The translations under genes were made by a program, and so were the position numbers. A model generated the notes under the pieces. It searched no databases. It was not told where the DNA came from and saw only the letters and a list, made by a program, of their open reading frames with translations. DNA of 61,566 bases. Origin: Fimenecus sp045543095. Lineage in GTDB: Bacteria; Bacillota; Clostridia; Oscillospirales; Acutalibacteraceae. This document shows, piece by piece, positions 52,257 to 59,169 of this stretch; position 1 is the first letter of the stretch; every line of letters begins with the position of its first letter. The DNA is taken from positions 1 to 61,566 of the forward strand of contig JAZQMC010000011.1 of assembly GCA_045543095.1 (NCBI GenBank), in the 5' to 3' direction.

Positions 52257-53009
52257 TTATTTCTTAAATTTTTCTGCAGCGTTGCTTATTGCTTCAAACA
52301 CTTTTTCGTTGAGCACTTTAATATCTGCTCGTGACATTTCAGCAGTTTCAATAGGGTCAAGAATTGTCACGGTAACATCGGGTGAACCAACATTCATACC
52401 GTTTGCCTCAAAAATGAGGTGTGAGTTATGAAGATAAACAGGGACAACGGTTACACCTGTTTTTTGCACAATTTTAAATGCTCCGTTTTTAAATGGTTTG
52501 GGTGTGTTTGTGAATTCACGTCTGCCCTCGGGGAAAATAAGCATTGAAAATCCGCTTTTAATATTTTCTGCGGTTTTGTTAAGTGCCCCGACTGATTGGC
52601 GAATATCCTCTTGCTTGATTGATACACAACCCAAGGGTAGAACAAAGTTTTTAATCAGCGGTAATGCCGCCATTGTATAGCGGATTACAAAACCGAAAGG
52701 ATAACCGCGAAGTGCATATAAAAGCACGGGAATGTCCGCATAGGACTGATGGTTGGGAACAAAAAGAACAGGCTTATCGGTTGGGATTTTTTCTGTGCCA
52801 TTAACAGTTACCTTAACCCCTGCATCGTTGAGTGAATATTCAGACCATTTGTAAGCGATTTCGCCGATACATCCGTCGCGGTTAGGAATTTCTTCACCTT
52901 CTCTTTTTGCAAGTTCCTTTTTTAACTGTGGCATTGCTTTGAAAAAGCCATAAATAAAGAACTTTGTAAAAAACGAAACTGTTTTCATCTTGCTTTTAAA
53001 ATTACTCAT
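52257..53009 (-). CDS. plsC: 1-acyl-glycerol-3-phosphate acyltransferase (PlsC)
   Basis: The 250 residues carry the catalytic HxxxxD motif NHQSYAD (His87, Asp92), the acceptor motif FPEGRR (159-164) and VPVYLHNS. It adds the second fatty acid of phosphatidic acid at the membrane. It has an N-terminal hydrophobic stretch. It overlaps the VanY-like gene by four bases, linking lipid and wall functions in one transcript. The specific acyl acceptor could differ from lysophosphatidic acid. Confidence 0.9.
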   Translation of the reverse strand: MSNFKSKMKTVSFFTKFFIYGFFKAMPQLKKELAKREGEEIPNRDGCIGEIAYKWSEYSLNDAGVKVTVNGTEKIPTDKPVLFVPNHQSYADIPVLLYALRGYPFGFVIRYTMAALPLIKNFVLPLGCVSIKQEDIRQSVGALNKTAENIKSGFSMLIFPEGRREFTNTPKPFKNGAFKIVQKTGVTVVPVYLHNSHLIFEANGMNVGSPDVTVTILDPIETAEMSRADIKVLNEKVFEAISNAAEKFKK

Positions 53010-53968
53010 AAATTACCTTCCAGATAGTCTATATATTCTTCAAGGCAATAGCCTAATTCGTTAATTTTTTTGGCGTGCTCTATACCTACATAGCGGAAAT
53101 GCCACGGCTCATACATAATACCCGTAATATCAACCTTGTTTTTCTGATAACGAAGAATAAAACCGTAATCTTCTGCGTTTTCCATAAGCCATTTGAATTG
53201 AGCAGTATTTTCAAACTGTGTTGTTAAATAATAACTTCCTTTTTGCAGAATATCAAAACCAAGACCTGTGTTATGCTCACTTGTGCCTGCAAAAGTACGG
53301 GAATAATTGGCTTTTTCAATTGCTTGTTGCTTTGAGTACCCTTGATTTATATAAGAATTCACAGAGCGTGTAAAAAGTCTGTCCTGCAAACTGATACTGC
53401 GGTATGCGGAAACCAATTCCAAAGGTACACCCGCATCTGATGCTGCTTGGAACATAGCTTTTAAAGGCTTGTAAGCAGCACGGTCAACTGCGTCAACAGA
53501 GTCATATTTTGAAGAATTGAGCGAAAGTGCATCAACACTGTTTCCGTTTTTCCAATACACTAAATCCCATTTAAAATCCTCGGGTAATTCATAATCGTTA
53601 TTGAGCAACATAAGCTCTCTGCCGTGCTTGAAAATATCAGCAGGCTTTGCTGTGGGCGAGCGATATGTAACATCATCATAAAAACTTCCCGTACCCGCTT
53701 TTTCAGTTGTTGTAGTTGTAGTTGTGGTCGTGGTAGTTGTAGTGGTAGTAGTTGTTGCGGTTGTAGATACTGTTGTGCTCTCGGTTGTGCTGACAGTACT
53801 GCTTTCGGTAGTGCTTGCGGTGGTGTTCAGATTGCCGTCTACCTTTTCATATTGGGGCTCGTCCTCTTTAAGTTTAGGAATAATCAAAGCTGTCAAAATA
53901 ATCACAAGTGCCAAAAAGCCTGCCGCCAACGGAATAACTACATTTTTGTTTGTTTTGCGTTTTTTCAT
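53006..53968 (-). CDS. VanY-like D-alanyl-D-alanine carboxypeptidase with Thr-rich stalk
   Basis: The 320 residues have one N-terminal anchor helix (10-30), a Ser/Thr/Glu stalk with 17 consecutive threonines (72-88), and a C-terminal VanY/LAS metallopeptidase domain. The motifs are SEHNTGLGFDI (His232, Asp239) and EPWHFRYVG (His290) with SAYRS before them. It trims the terminal D-Ala from peptidoglycan stems outside the cell. The start follows a GGTGAT site. Coupled to plsC. Confidence 0.92.
   Translation of the reverse strand: MKKRKTNKNVVIPLAAGFLALVIILTALIIPKLKEDEPQYEKVDGNLNTTASTTESSTVSTTESTTVSTTATTTTTTTTTTTTTTTTTEKAGTGSFYDDVTYRSPTAKPADIFKHGRELMLLNNDYELPEDFKWDLVYWKNGNSVDALSLNSSKYDSVDAVDRAAYKPLKAMFQAASDAGVPLELVSAYRSISLQDRLFTRSVNSYINQGYSKQQAIEKANYSRTFAGTSEHNTGLGFDILQKGSYYLTTQFENTAQFKWLMENAEDYGFILRYQKNKVDITGIMYEPWHFRYVGIEHAKKINELGYCLEEYIDYLEGNL
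53705..53755 (-). repeat. Run of 17 threonine codons
   Basis: Seventeen consecutive ACN codons with mixed third positions (ACA, ACT, ACC, ACG) encode the poly-Thr part of the VanY stalk. The mixture argues against recent slippage as the only cause. Confidence 0.9.
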
Positions 53969-54094
53969 ATATTATCACCTTTTTTGTTGTAGAATATTCT
54001 ACCATAAAACAGCTTGTATTTACAACCAACTTTTCGATTTTGTAAATATTTGTATTATTTATAATCATATATGACGGAATAGTTCAAGAATGTA

Positions 54095-54123
54095 TTGACT
54101 TTTCGGACATTTTGATTTAATAT
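54095..54123 (+). promoter_or_regulatory. Promoter of the Asn-rich anchored protein
   Basis: TTGACT (54095-54100), 17 nt, TAATAT (54118-54123); a TATAAT at 54121-54126 gives a longer spacer of 20. Confidence 0.5.
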
Positions 54124-54157
54124 AATAGGGTGAAAATATTGAAAGGGGTATTCTTAA

Positions 54158-55168
54158 ATGGCTAAAAAACAGTACACACCCGAAGAATATAAAGCAAAAC
54201 TCGAAAAAAAGGCGGATAAGAGAAAAAGATTTTCTGTAACATTCTTTAAAGTTCTCGCTTTCTGCCTTGCTATTGTAATAGTATATAGTGCAACTGCTAT
54301 CGCGTTTACACGTATGGGCTCATATGGTTTTATCGGCTCAGGTTCAGTTGCTGTCGGCAATCAGAGCACAAATAATGATAATGTTGACAACAATGCAGGC
54401 GACTTAAATAATAACGATGTTCAGGCTCCGTCAACTGATAATTCAGGTGACAATTCAGATAATACTGCAAATAATAACAACAGTAATACAAACAACAATA
54501 ACAGCAACAATAACAATGCCGACAATCAGGATAAGCCTTCTGCAGATGCTTCAAAGAATGAGCAGGAATACCTTGATATGTATAAAAAGGCAGTTGCAAA
54601 TGCAAGAACAAATGCAAAGAATGTTATTCGTGTAAAAGACGGTGCTATTAACTATAAGGGTGTTGCTGAAGCAGGTAAACTTTCAAGCGTTGCATCAACT
54701 CTTATGGATATGTTTATGGTTGCTGATGAAAACGCTATTGAAGAAAAGAATGAAACTTGGGAAAAAGAAAAACTTCCTGATGCAAGTGCTCTTACACTCA
54801 ATGGTGTTCAGAAAATTACTCGTGAAGACAAGGGTAATACTTATGTTATAACAGTTGTTGCAAAAGATGCAACTAATCCAAAAGCTGGTGCTGATGGTGT
54901 TGGTGCCGTTGCAGGTGTTATCGAAGAAAGTCAGATTACAGGTGCTATCGGTTCTGTTCCCGGTCTTACTTTGGAAGGCATCAGCATAGATTATGAAAAT
55001 GTAACTGCAGTTGCAACAATCGACAAGGCAACAGGCAACTGTATTGCACTTGACCTTAATGCTCCTTGCTTCCTTAAAATTGCTCACGCAAAAGTTCCGC
55101 TTCTTGGTGAGATTGACAACGCAAAAGTTGGTATTCAGGTTATTACAGAATACAAAATCGAGTACTAA
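54158..55168 (+). CDS. Anchored extracellular protein with Asn-rich linker
   Basis: The 336 residues begin with a basic cytoplasmic N terminus (AKKQYTPEEYKAKLEKKADKRKR), one membrane helix (about 28-50) and an Asn/Asp/Ser-rich linker of about 65 residues (with runs such as NNNNSNTNNNNSNNNN). A folded C-terminal domain follows. That domain contains ITREDKGNTYVITVVAKDATNPKAG and VTAVATIDKATGNCIALDL, a beta-rich pattern that I do not recognise. AAGGGG precedes the ATG. Possibly a cell-surface binding protein. Confidence 0.78.
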   Translation: MAKKQYTPEEYKAKLEKKADKRKRFSVTFFKVLAFCLAIVIVYSATAIAFTRMGSYGFIGSGSVAVGNQSTNNDNVDNNAGDLNNNDVQAPSTDNSGDNSDNTANNNNSNTNNNNSNNNNADNQDKPSADASKNEQEYLDMYKKAVANARTNAKNVIRVKDGAINYKGVAEAGKLSSVASTLMDMFMVADENAIEEKNETWEKEKLPDASALTLNGVQKITREDKGNTYVITVVAKDATNPKAGADGVGAVAGVIEESQITGAIGSVPGLTLEGISIDYENVTAVATIDKATGNCIALDLNAPCFLKIAHAKVPLLGEIDNAKVGIQVITEYKIEY

Positions 55169-55184
55169 TCAATAAAGAATTATG

Positions 55185-55214
55185 ACCTGGCTCATTGAGT
55201 CAGGTCTTTTTTTG
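55185..55214 (+). terminator. Terminator after the Asn-rich protein gene
   Basis: GACCTG ... CAGGTC (55185-55207) followed by TTTTTTT. Confidence 0.85.
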
Positions 55215-55280
55215 CACAATTTGAATTTGTGGGGCTAAAATCACGTCACAGACTCTAAATTGCGAATTGCGCATATCGGA

Positions 55281-55820
55281 TTATTCTTCCGTTTGTTTTC
55301 CCAAAAAGGATGCTGCAACCGATAAAAGCTTAACTTCGGTCTGGGTGGGCATACTGCCGTCGGGGTTGAGCATAAGCACCACAGAACCTGCAACATCACC
55401 GCCACCGATAATGGGAAATGCAATTCCTGCCTCACGCTCGTTGTCGGCTAATGGGTAAAGAGCCTTTGTGTCGGGTGAGGCAACATAACTCTCGCGGTCT
55501 TCAATTAAATCTTCAAGTGATTCTGAAATCCGTTTGTCCATAGCGTCTTTTTTCGGTAAACCCGAAACCGCAATAACGTGGTCACGGTCGGTGATAATTA
55601 CGGGCAAATTAGTTGCCCTGTAAAGCACATCTGTGTATTGACCTGCAAATTCCGATAATTCACCAATCGGTGAATACTTTTTGAAAATAACCTCACCATC
55701 CGACGCCGTATAGATTTCGAGTGGGTCTCCTTCACGGATTCGCATAGTCCTACGAATCTCTTTCGGAATAACAACCCTTCCCAAATCGTCGATTCTTCTC
55801 ACAATCCCAGTTGCTTTCAT
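55281..55820 (-). CDS. spoVT: Stage V sporulation protein T (SpoVT)
   Basis: The 179 residues have the AbrB-type swapped-hairpin DNA-binding domain ATGIVRRIDDLGRVVIPKEIRRTMRIREGDPLEI (2-36) and a GAF-like C-terminal domain with PVIITDRDHVIAVSG and GIAFPIIGGGDVAGSVVLM. SpoVT regulates sigma-G-dependent genes in the forespore. GAGG precedes the ATG. Two fragments of its 5' end lie at 57843-58043 and 58963-59037. Confidence 0.95.
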   Translation of the reverse strand: MKATGIVRRIDDLGRVVIPKEIRRTMRIREGDPLEIYTASDGEVIFKKYSPIGELSEFAGQYTDVLYRATNLPVIITDRDHVIAVSGLPKKDAMDKRISESLEDLIEDRESYVASPDTKALYPLADNEREAGIAFPIIGGGDVAGSVVLMLNPDGSMPTQTEVKLLSVAASFLGKQTEE

Positions 55821-55851
55821 ATATTAATCTCCTCTTTTTTTACAAATTAAA

Positions 55852-55869
55852 TGTGATATTAGTATCACA
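55852..55869 (-). promoter_or_regulatory. Palindromic operator-like site upstream of spoVT
   Basis: TGTGATA-ttag-TATCACA is a perfect 7-4-7 palindrome about 32 bases upstream of the spoVT start. The binding protein is unknown; autoregulation is possible. Half-site-like GTGATGTTATTAT words lie at the same relative place upstream of both spoVT fragments. Confidence 0.55.
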
Positions 55870-55905
55870 CTTTTTGTAGAAATTATGAGCAGATTTTCCA
55901 AAAGT

Positions 55906-55950
55906 TTTTAACAAAAAATTGCCCCACCTGAATAATTTTTTCAAGTGGGG
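55906..55950 (-). terminator. Terminator of the PadR/DUF2812 operon
   Basis: CCCCACTTGAA and TTCAGGTGGGG form a hairpin on the reverse strand, followed by CAATTTTTTGTT. Confidence 0.8.
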
Positions 55951-55961
55951 GAGTGTTTTAG

Positions 55962-57284
55962 TTATTTGTTTTTTTCGAAAAGATTTTCGTAAGCCACATC
56001 AAAAAAGTTGTTTTTACAATCTACGCTAAATCTCAAATAAATTATTAAATTGTCTTTAACAGCAAATCCGTCGTACCTGTTTTCGTCATTCCATTTGATT
56101 AAGTAACAGTAATCCCATTTTGTATCAGGTGGAGTATTTTTTTCACAGTTATATTTTTCACATTCTTTTAAAATTTTGTTAATATATTTTTGACGAACAC
56201 TTGGATAGTTGCTTATAAAAATGTTATAGGATATGAAATCACTCATACCATCATTTTCGTTATATGGTTCTGCATCACAAGTGAATGTATATAATTGTCC
56301 GAATCGAGTCCCTTCTACATCACATCTATCTTCGCAACTTTTTACCTTGCCACCCAAATCCGCAACGGATATAGGGGCTTCTTCTAAACTGAGCATTGTT
56401 TTTGAGTTTTCAATTACATATTTTTCATTACAGTTTTTAAGAATGAAAGCACCACCTGTACAAAGAGCAATTACTACACAGGTCAGTATAGTCTTTTTCA
56501 TTCTTTCATTTTTATCAAAAGAAAGTTTTGAGATAGTTGCACCATCGTATATGCAATAAAGTAACACTAATACAAGTGTAATTTCAAAAGCAGAATCAAA
56601 ACAGTTAGGAGCAATCCACCAAAGTATAAGGTAAAGAGTCATAAGGAAAATGCTACTTATAACAGCATATAATTTTCGTTTGCGTACTGTGTTTTTTAGA
56701 TTGAGAAATGATGAGTCAGGCCCTTTTTTTCGGATTGTGTACTGCCACAAAAAGTAGTCAAAGAATCTTCGCAGAAGTATAAAAATATGTAGTGCTACGA
56801 ACATCAAAAATACAAAGTTGAACACGTCTGTTTCAAAAACATTAATAGTAATTCCTCTGTTAATTCTCATAATAAGATGGAAAAGGGGATAAAGCAAAGA
56901 AAATAAAGCACTCCATAAGCCTGGTTGCAATATTGCTCTTTTTGCAGTAATCTTAAATTTTTCTTTTTCATCGGTCATAATGTCAATGGCATCTGACTTT
57001 TGTGTTCTGAAAATATATAGTTCACCATTGTATGTAGTTACATGTTCCCAGCCCTCAATGGTGCAGGACTCAATAAACTCTTTGTATGAACTTCCTTTGA
57101 AAATTTCTACAGAATAACGAATTTTTCTTGGTTCGCATTTTTCAAATATCAACCTATTGTTTTCAAATTTTTTAAGTCGATATCCTTTGCTTTCTTGCTG
57201 TTCAAGATACTCTGCCAATGCGGAAAGCTCTGTATAGTAGAAATCAAAAAACTTCTTTTTCTCATTAGTATTTCTTTTAAACAT
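55962..57284 (-). CDS. DUF2812 membrane protein
   Basis: The 440 residues begin with a DUF2812-like domain (KKFFDFYYTELSALAEYLEQQESKGYRLKKFENNRLIFEK, then GWEHVTTYNGELYIFRTQ). Several membrane helices (about 120-270) and a soluble C-terminal region of about 140 residues follow. Such proteins are typically encoded after a PadR regulator, as here, with a one-base overlap. The role of the family is not established; membrane stress or antimicrobial response is often proposed. Confidence 0.85.
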   Translation of the reverse strand: MFKRNTNEKKKFFDFYYTELSALAEYLEQQESKGYRLKKFENNRLIFEKCEPRKIRYSVEIFKGSSYKEFIESCTIEGWEHVTTYNGELYIFRTQKSDAIDIMTDEKEKFKITAKRAILQPGLWSALFSLLYPLFHLIMRINRGITINVFETDVFNFVFLMFVALHIFILLRRFFDYFLWQYTIRKKGPDSSFLNLKNTVRKRKLYAVISSIFLMTLYLILWWIAPNCFDSAFEITLVLVLLYCIYDGATISKLSFDKNERMKKTILTCVVIALCTGGAFILKNCNEKYVIENSKTMLSLEEAPISVADLGGKVKSCEDRCDVEGTRFGQLYTFTCDAEPYNENDGMSDFISYNIFISNYPSVRQKYINKILKECEKYNCEKNTPPDTKWDYCYLIKWNDENRYDGFAVKDNLIIYLRFSVDCKNNFFDVAYENLFEKNK

Positions 57285-57598
57285 TATAATCCCTCCACAA
57301 TTCCCTGACCGTCATTTAAAAGGGTATAAAGACGAGCATATTCTTCTTTAAGCATTTTTTTACCATCGTCTGTAATAATATAACTTTTTGTTGAAAGGCT
57401 GTGGTTAGTGCGTTTTATAAGGTTGTTGGAGGCAAATTTATCAAGCATTGTATAAAGTGTACCCGGTCCGATGTTGATTCTTCCACCTGATATTCGCCTG
57501 ACCTCGTTCATTATTTCCGTTCCGTAAAGTTCTTTTGTCAATGCAAGCAGAACATAATACATGGGCTCCGAAAGAGTCTGCAGAGATTTTCTTGGCAT
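57284..57598 (-). CDS. PadR family regulator of the DUF2812 operon
   Basis: The 104 residues show PRKSLQTLSEPMYYVLLALTKELYGTEIMNEV, the recognition region GPGTLYTMLDKFASNNLI and the wing STKSYIITDDGKKML. The ATG at 57598 was chosen because GGGGTGAT precedes it. Two matching palindromes overlap its promoter, which points to autorepression. Confidence 0.93.
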   Translation of the reverse strand: MPRKSLQTLSEPMYYVLLALTKELYGTEIMNEVRRISGGRINIGPGTLYTMLDKFASNNLIKRTNHSLSTKSYIITDDGKKMLKEEYARLYTLLNDGQGIVEGL

Positions 57599-57620
57599 AA
57601 AAATCACCCCTTAATTGCAA

Positions 57621-57675
57621 TATCGTTTAACGATAACCTCAATTAAAGCATAACATCGTTTAACGATATTGTCAA
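57621..57675 (-). promoter_or_regulatory. PadR promoter with two palindromic operators
   Basis: On the reverse strand TTGACA (57670-57675), 17 nt and TATGCT (57647-57652) form the promoter. Operator 1, ATCGTT-t-AACGAT (57655-57667), fills the spacer. Operator 2, TATCGTT-t-AACGATA (57621-57635), lies just downstream. The centres are 33 bases apart, about three helical turns, as expected for two dimers on one face. Confidence 0.8.
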
Positions 57676-57720
57676 GAGGTTTGCATTATTTTTGAAAATT
57701 TATTCAACTTGCTATACTAT

Positions 57721-57763
57721 AAAAACACCCTTGTAGCATGTGCGTTTACTACAAGGGTGTTTT
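57721..57763. terminator. Strong bidirectional-looking terminator
   Basis: AAAAACACCCTTGTAG and CTACAAGGGTGTTTTT form a long perfect stem around a 12-base loop, with T/A-runs on both sides. It lies downstream of the spoVT fragment on the reverse strand. Confidence 0.75.
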
Positions 57764-57842
57764 TGTTTGATTATGTATCTCGTTATTCTTATTGGTTCTT
57801 TGATTTTATTGTTAAGCGTTTAGCCAACTCATTATTCGTCTT

Positions 57843-58043
57843 TCACGTTCTTCGTACTCTTTTTTCTTCTATTTCAAGTTTCCGTTTGCAAATGCTTGTT
57901 AAGTTAAGTCGAAGTAAGTCGAATTGTGTCAATGTTGTCAGTGAGGGGTCTCCTTCACGGATTCTCATTGTCCTACGAATCTCTTTCGGAATAACAACCC
58001 TTCCCAAATCATCAATTCTTCTCACAATACCTGTTGCTTTCAT
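57843..58043 (-). pseudogene. Truncated spoVT copy
   Basis: The reading frame starts MKATGIVRRIDDLGRVVIPK and matches SpoVT through residue 33 (ending REGDP). It then continues in unrelated sequence, so the dimerisation and GAF parts are missing. It keeps a ribosome-binding site AAAGGAG. It may still make an AbrB-like peptide of 66 residues that could mix with SpoVT, but a remnant of a broken duplicate is simpler. Confidence 0.8.
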
Positions 58044-58084
58044 ATATGCAAATCTCCTTTAATTTCAAATCGTGATGTTATTAT
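58012..58084. repeat. 73-bp direct repeat, left copy
   Basis: It covers the start codon region and ribosome-binding site of the truncated spoVT copy and matches 59006-59078 with only two or three differences. The two copies flank the gene at 58165-58857. Confidence 0.85.
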
Positions 58085-58164
58085 CTGTATTTATGGGAGA
58101 AATATACCGCAAGATTTTACTTTTAAAATCAAATATGATATAATAAATTAAAGGTGGTGAGTAT

Positions 58165-58857
58165 ATGAAAAAGTTTTGGGGCTATGTATCCAATAACGAG
58201 TTTTCTGTCGGTTGTACAGGTCAGACTGTTTATTTATATGATAAGGATGGTAATGAGTTAGGCAAATTCAAAGATATAATTTATGGTTATACGCCTATAA
58301 TTTCGCCAGACGGAACATTATTTGTTGTCAAATCTACAGAAGGCAGACTTGCGGTATATTCTCTTGAAACATTGTCTTTAATTAAAAAGTTCCGTTTTTC
58401 AAAAGTTGACGGAGCACAAGATGACGGTTTTTGTTTTTCGCCTGACGGAAAAAAGTTTTTCAATGTAGAGCGTCAAAAAGATGATTTGCACTCTGCTATA
58501 TCGATTTATGATACAACTGATTTTTCGCTTGCCAACCAAATTCTGTTAGGCGAAGATATGATGTTAGACCACATAGAGTTTGATAAAGCAACAAATAAAT
58601 ATTATATTTTGGGATTTATGCGTGATGCCGATCGTGTTATTGATCACGGTTTCGTTGCTGAGTTTAAAGATAATCAAATCAAAAATATTACTGCTATTTC
58701 TGAAAACGAGTATGATTTTTATCGTTCATATAAACATTTGGAAATTATGGGATTTTCGGAAAAGGCATACCAATGGTCATATATGGATTGTGAACTCGAT
58801 AAATTAAAATCCATGAATTATACACTGGCAGATTTGTATAAGCATTACAATAAATAA
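58165..58857 (+). CDS. Propeller-like protein of unknown function
   Basis: The 230 residues contain blade-like strands and turns: YLYDKDGNELGKF, ISPDGTLFVVKSTEGRLAVYSLETL, CFSPDGKKFFNV, SIYDTTDFSLANQIL. These resemble WD40/NHL-like beta-propeller blades, about four or five in number. There is no signal peptide or membrane segment, and the C terminus is helical. GGTGG precedes the ATG. The gene lies between the two 73-bp repeats, so it may have been inserted there. Function not recognised. Confidence 0.7.
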   Translation: MKKFWGYVSNNEFSVGCTGQTVYLYDKDGNELGKFKDIIYGYTPIISPDGTLFVVKSTEGRLAVYSLETLSLIKKFRFSKVDGAQDDGFCFSPDGKKFFNVERQKDDLHSAISIYDTTDFSLANQILLGEDMMLDHIEFDKATNKYYILGFMRDADRVIDHGFVAEFKDNQIKNITAISENEYDFYRSYKHLEIMGFSEKAYQWSYMDCELDKLKSMNYTLADLYKHYNK

Positions 58858-58863
58858 ATTTCA

Positions 58864-58893
58864 AAAGCGAGGTAAATTTTACCTCGCTTTTGC
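58864..58893 (+). terminator. Terminator after the propeller-like gene
   Basis: AAAAGCGAGGTAAA-TTTTACCTCGCTTTTG, a long perfect hairpin with a T-run. Confidence 0.85.
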
Positions 58894-58962
58894 TATGTAT
58901 CGGTCAAAATGTGCTGTTTTTTGTCAAAATTTTTCTTCAAAAATCGCCCGAAAACCCAGTAT

Positions 58963-59037
58963 TTATAAGGCTTTATCGCACTTTTGTGTTATTATAACAC
59001 GAGCCTCAATTCTTCTCACAATCCCAGTTGCTTTCAT
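58963..59037 (-). pseudogene. Second spoVT 5' fragment
   Basis: The frame reads MKATGIVRRI (identical to SpoVT) and then diverges and stops after 24 codons (stop at 58963). The coding part is more like the intact spoVT gene, whereas its upstream part is nearly identical to the copy at 58012-58084, so it is a mosaic. No gene is supported in the rest of 58894-59134. Confidence 0.8.
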
Positions 59038-59078
59038 ATATGCAAATCTCCTTTAATTTCAAATCGTGATGTTATTAT
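59006..59078. repeat. 73-bp direct repeat, right copy
   Basis: A near-identical partner of 58012-58084, 994 bases away. Any recombination between them would delete or invert nothing but the propeller-like gene. Confidence 0.85.
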
Positions 59079-59134
59079 TTGTGATAAAAGGGAATTTATA
59101 CTGCGTGAATTTGCTTTTTGTTATGTTGTGATAT

Positions 59135-59168
59135 AAAAAGAGAGCAAAAATCAATTTGCTCTCTTTTT
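59135..59168 (-). terminator. Terminator of the NRPS gene
   Basis: On the reverse strand AAAAAGAGAGCAAA and TTTGCTCTCTTTTT form a hairpin immediately after the stop codon, followed by T-rich sequence. Confidence 0.85.
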
Positions 59169-59169
59169 A

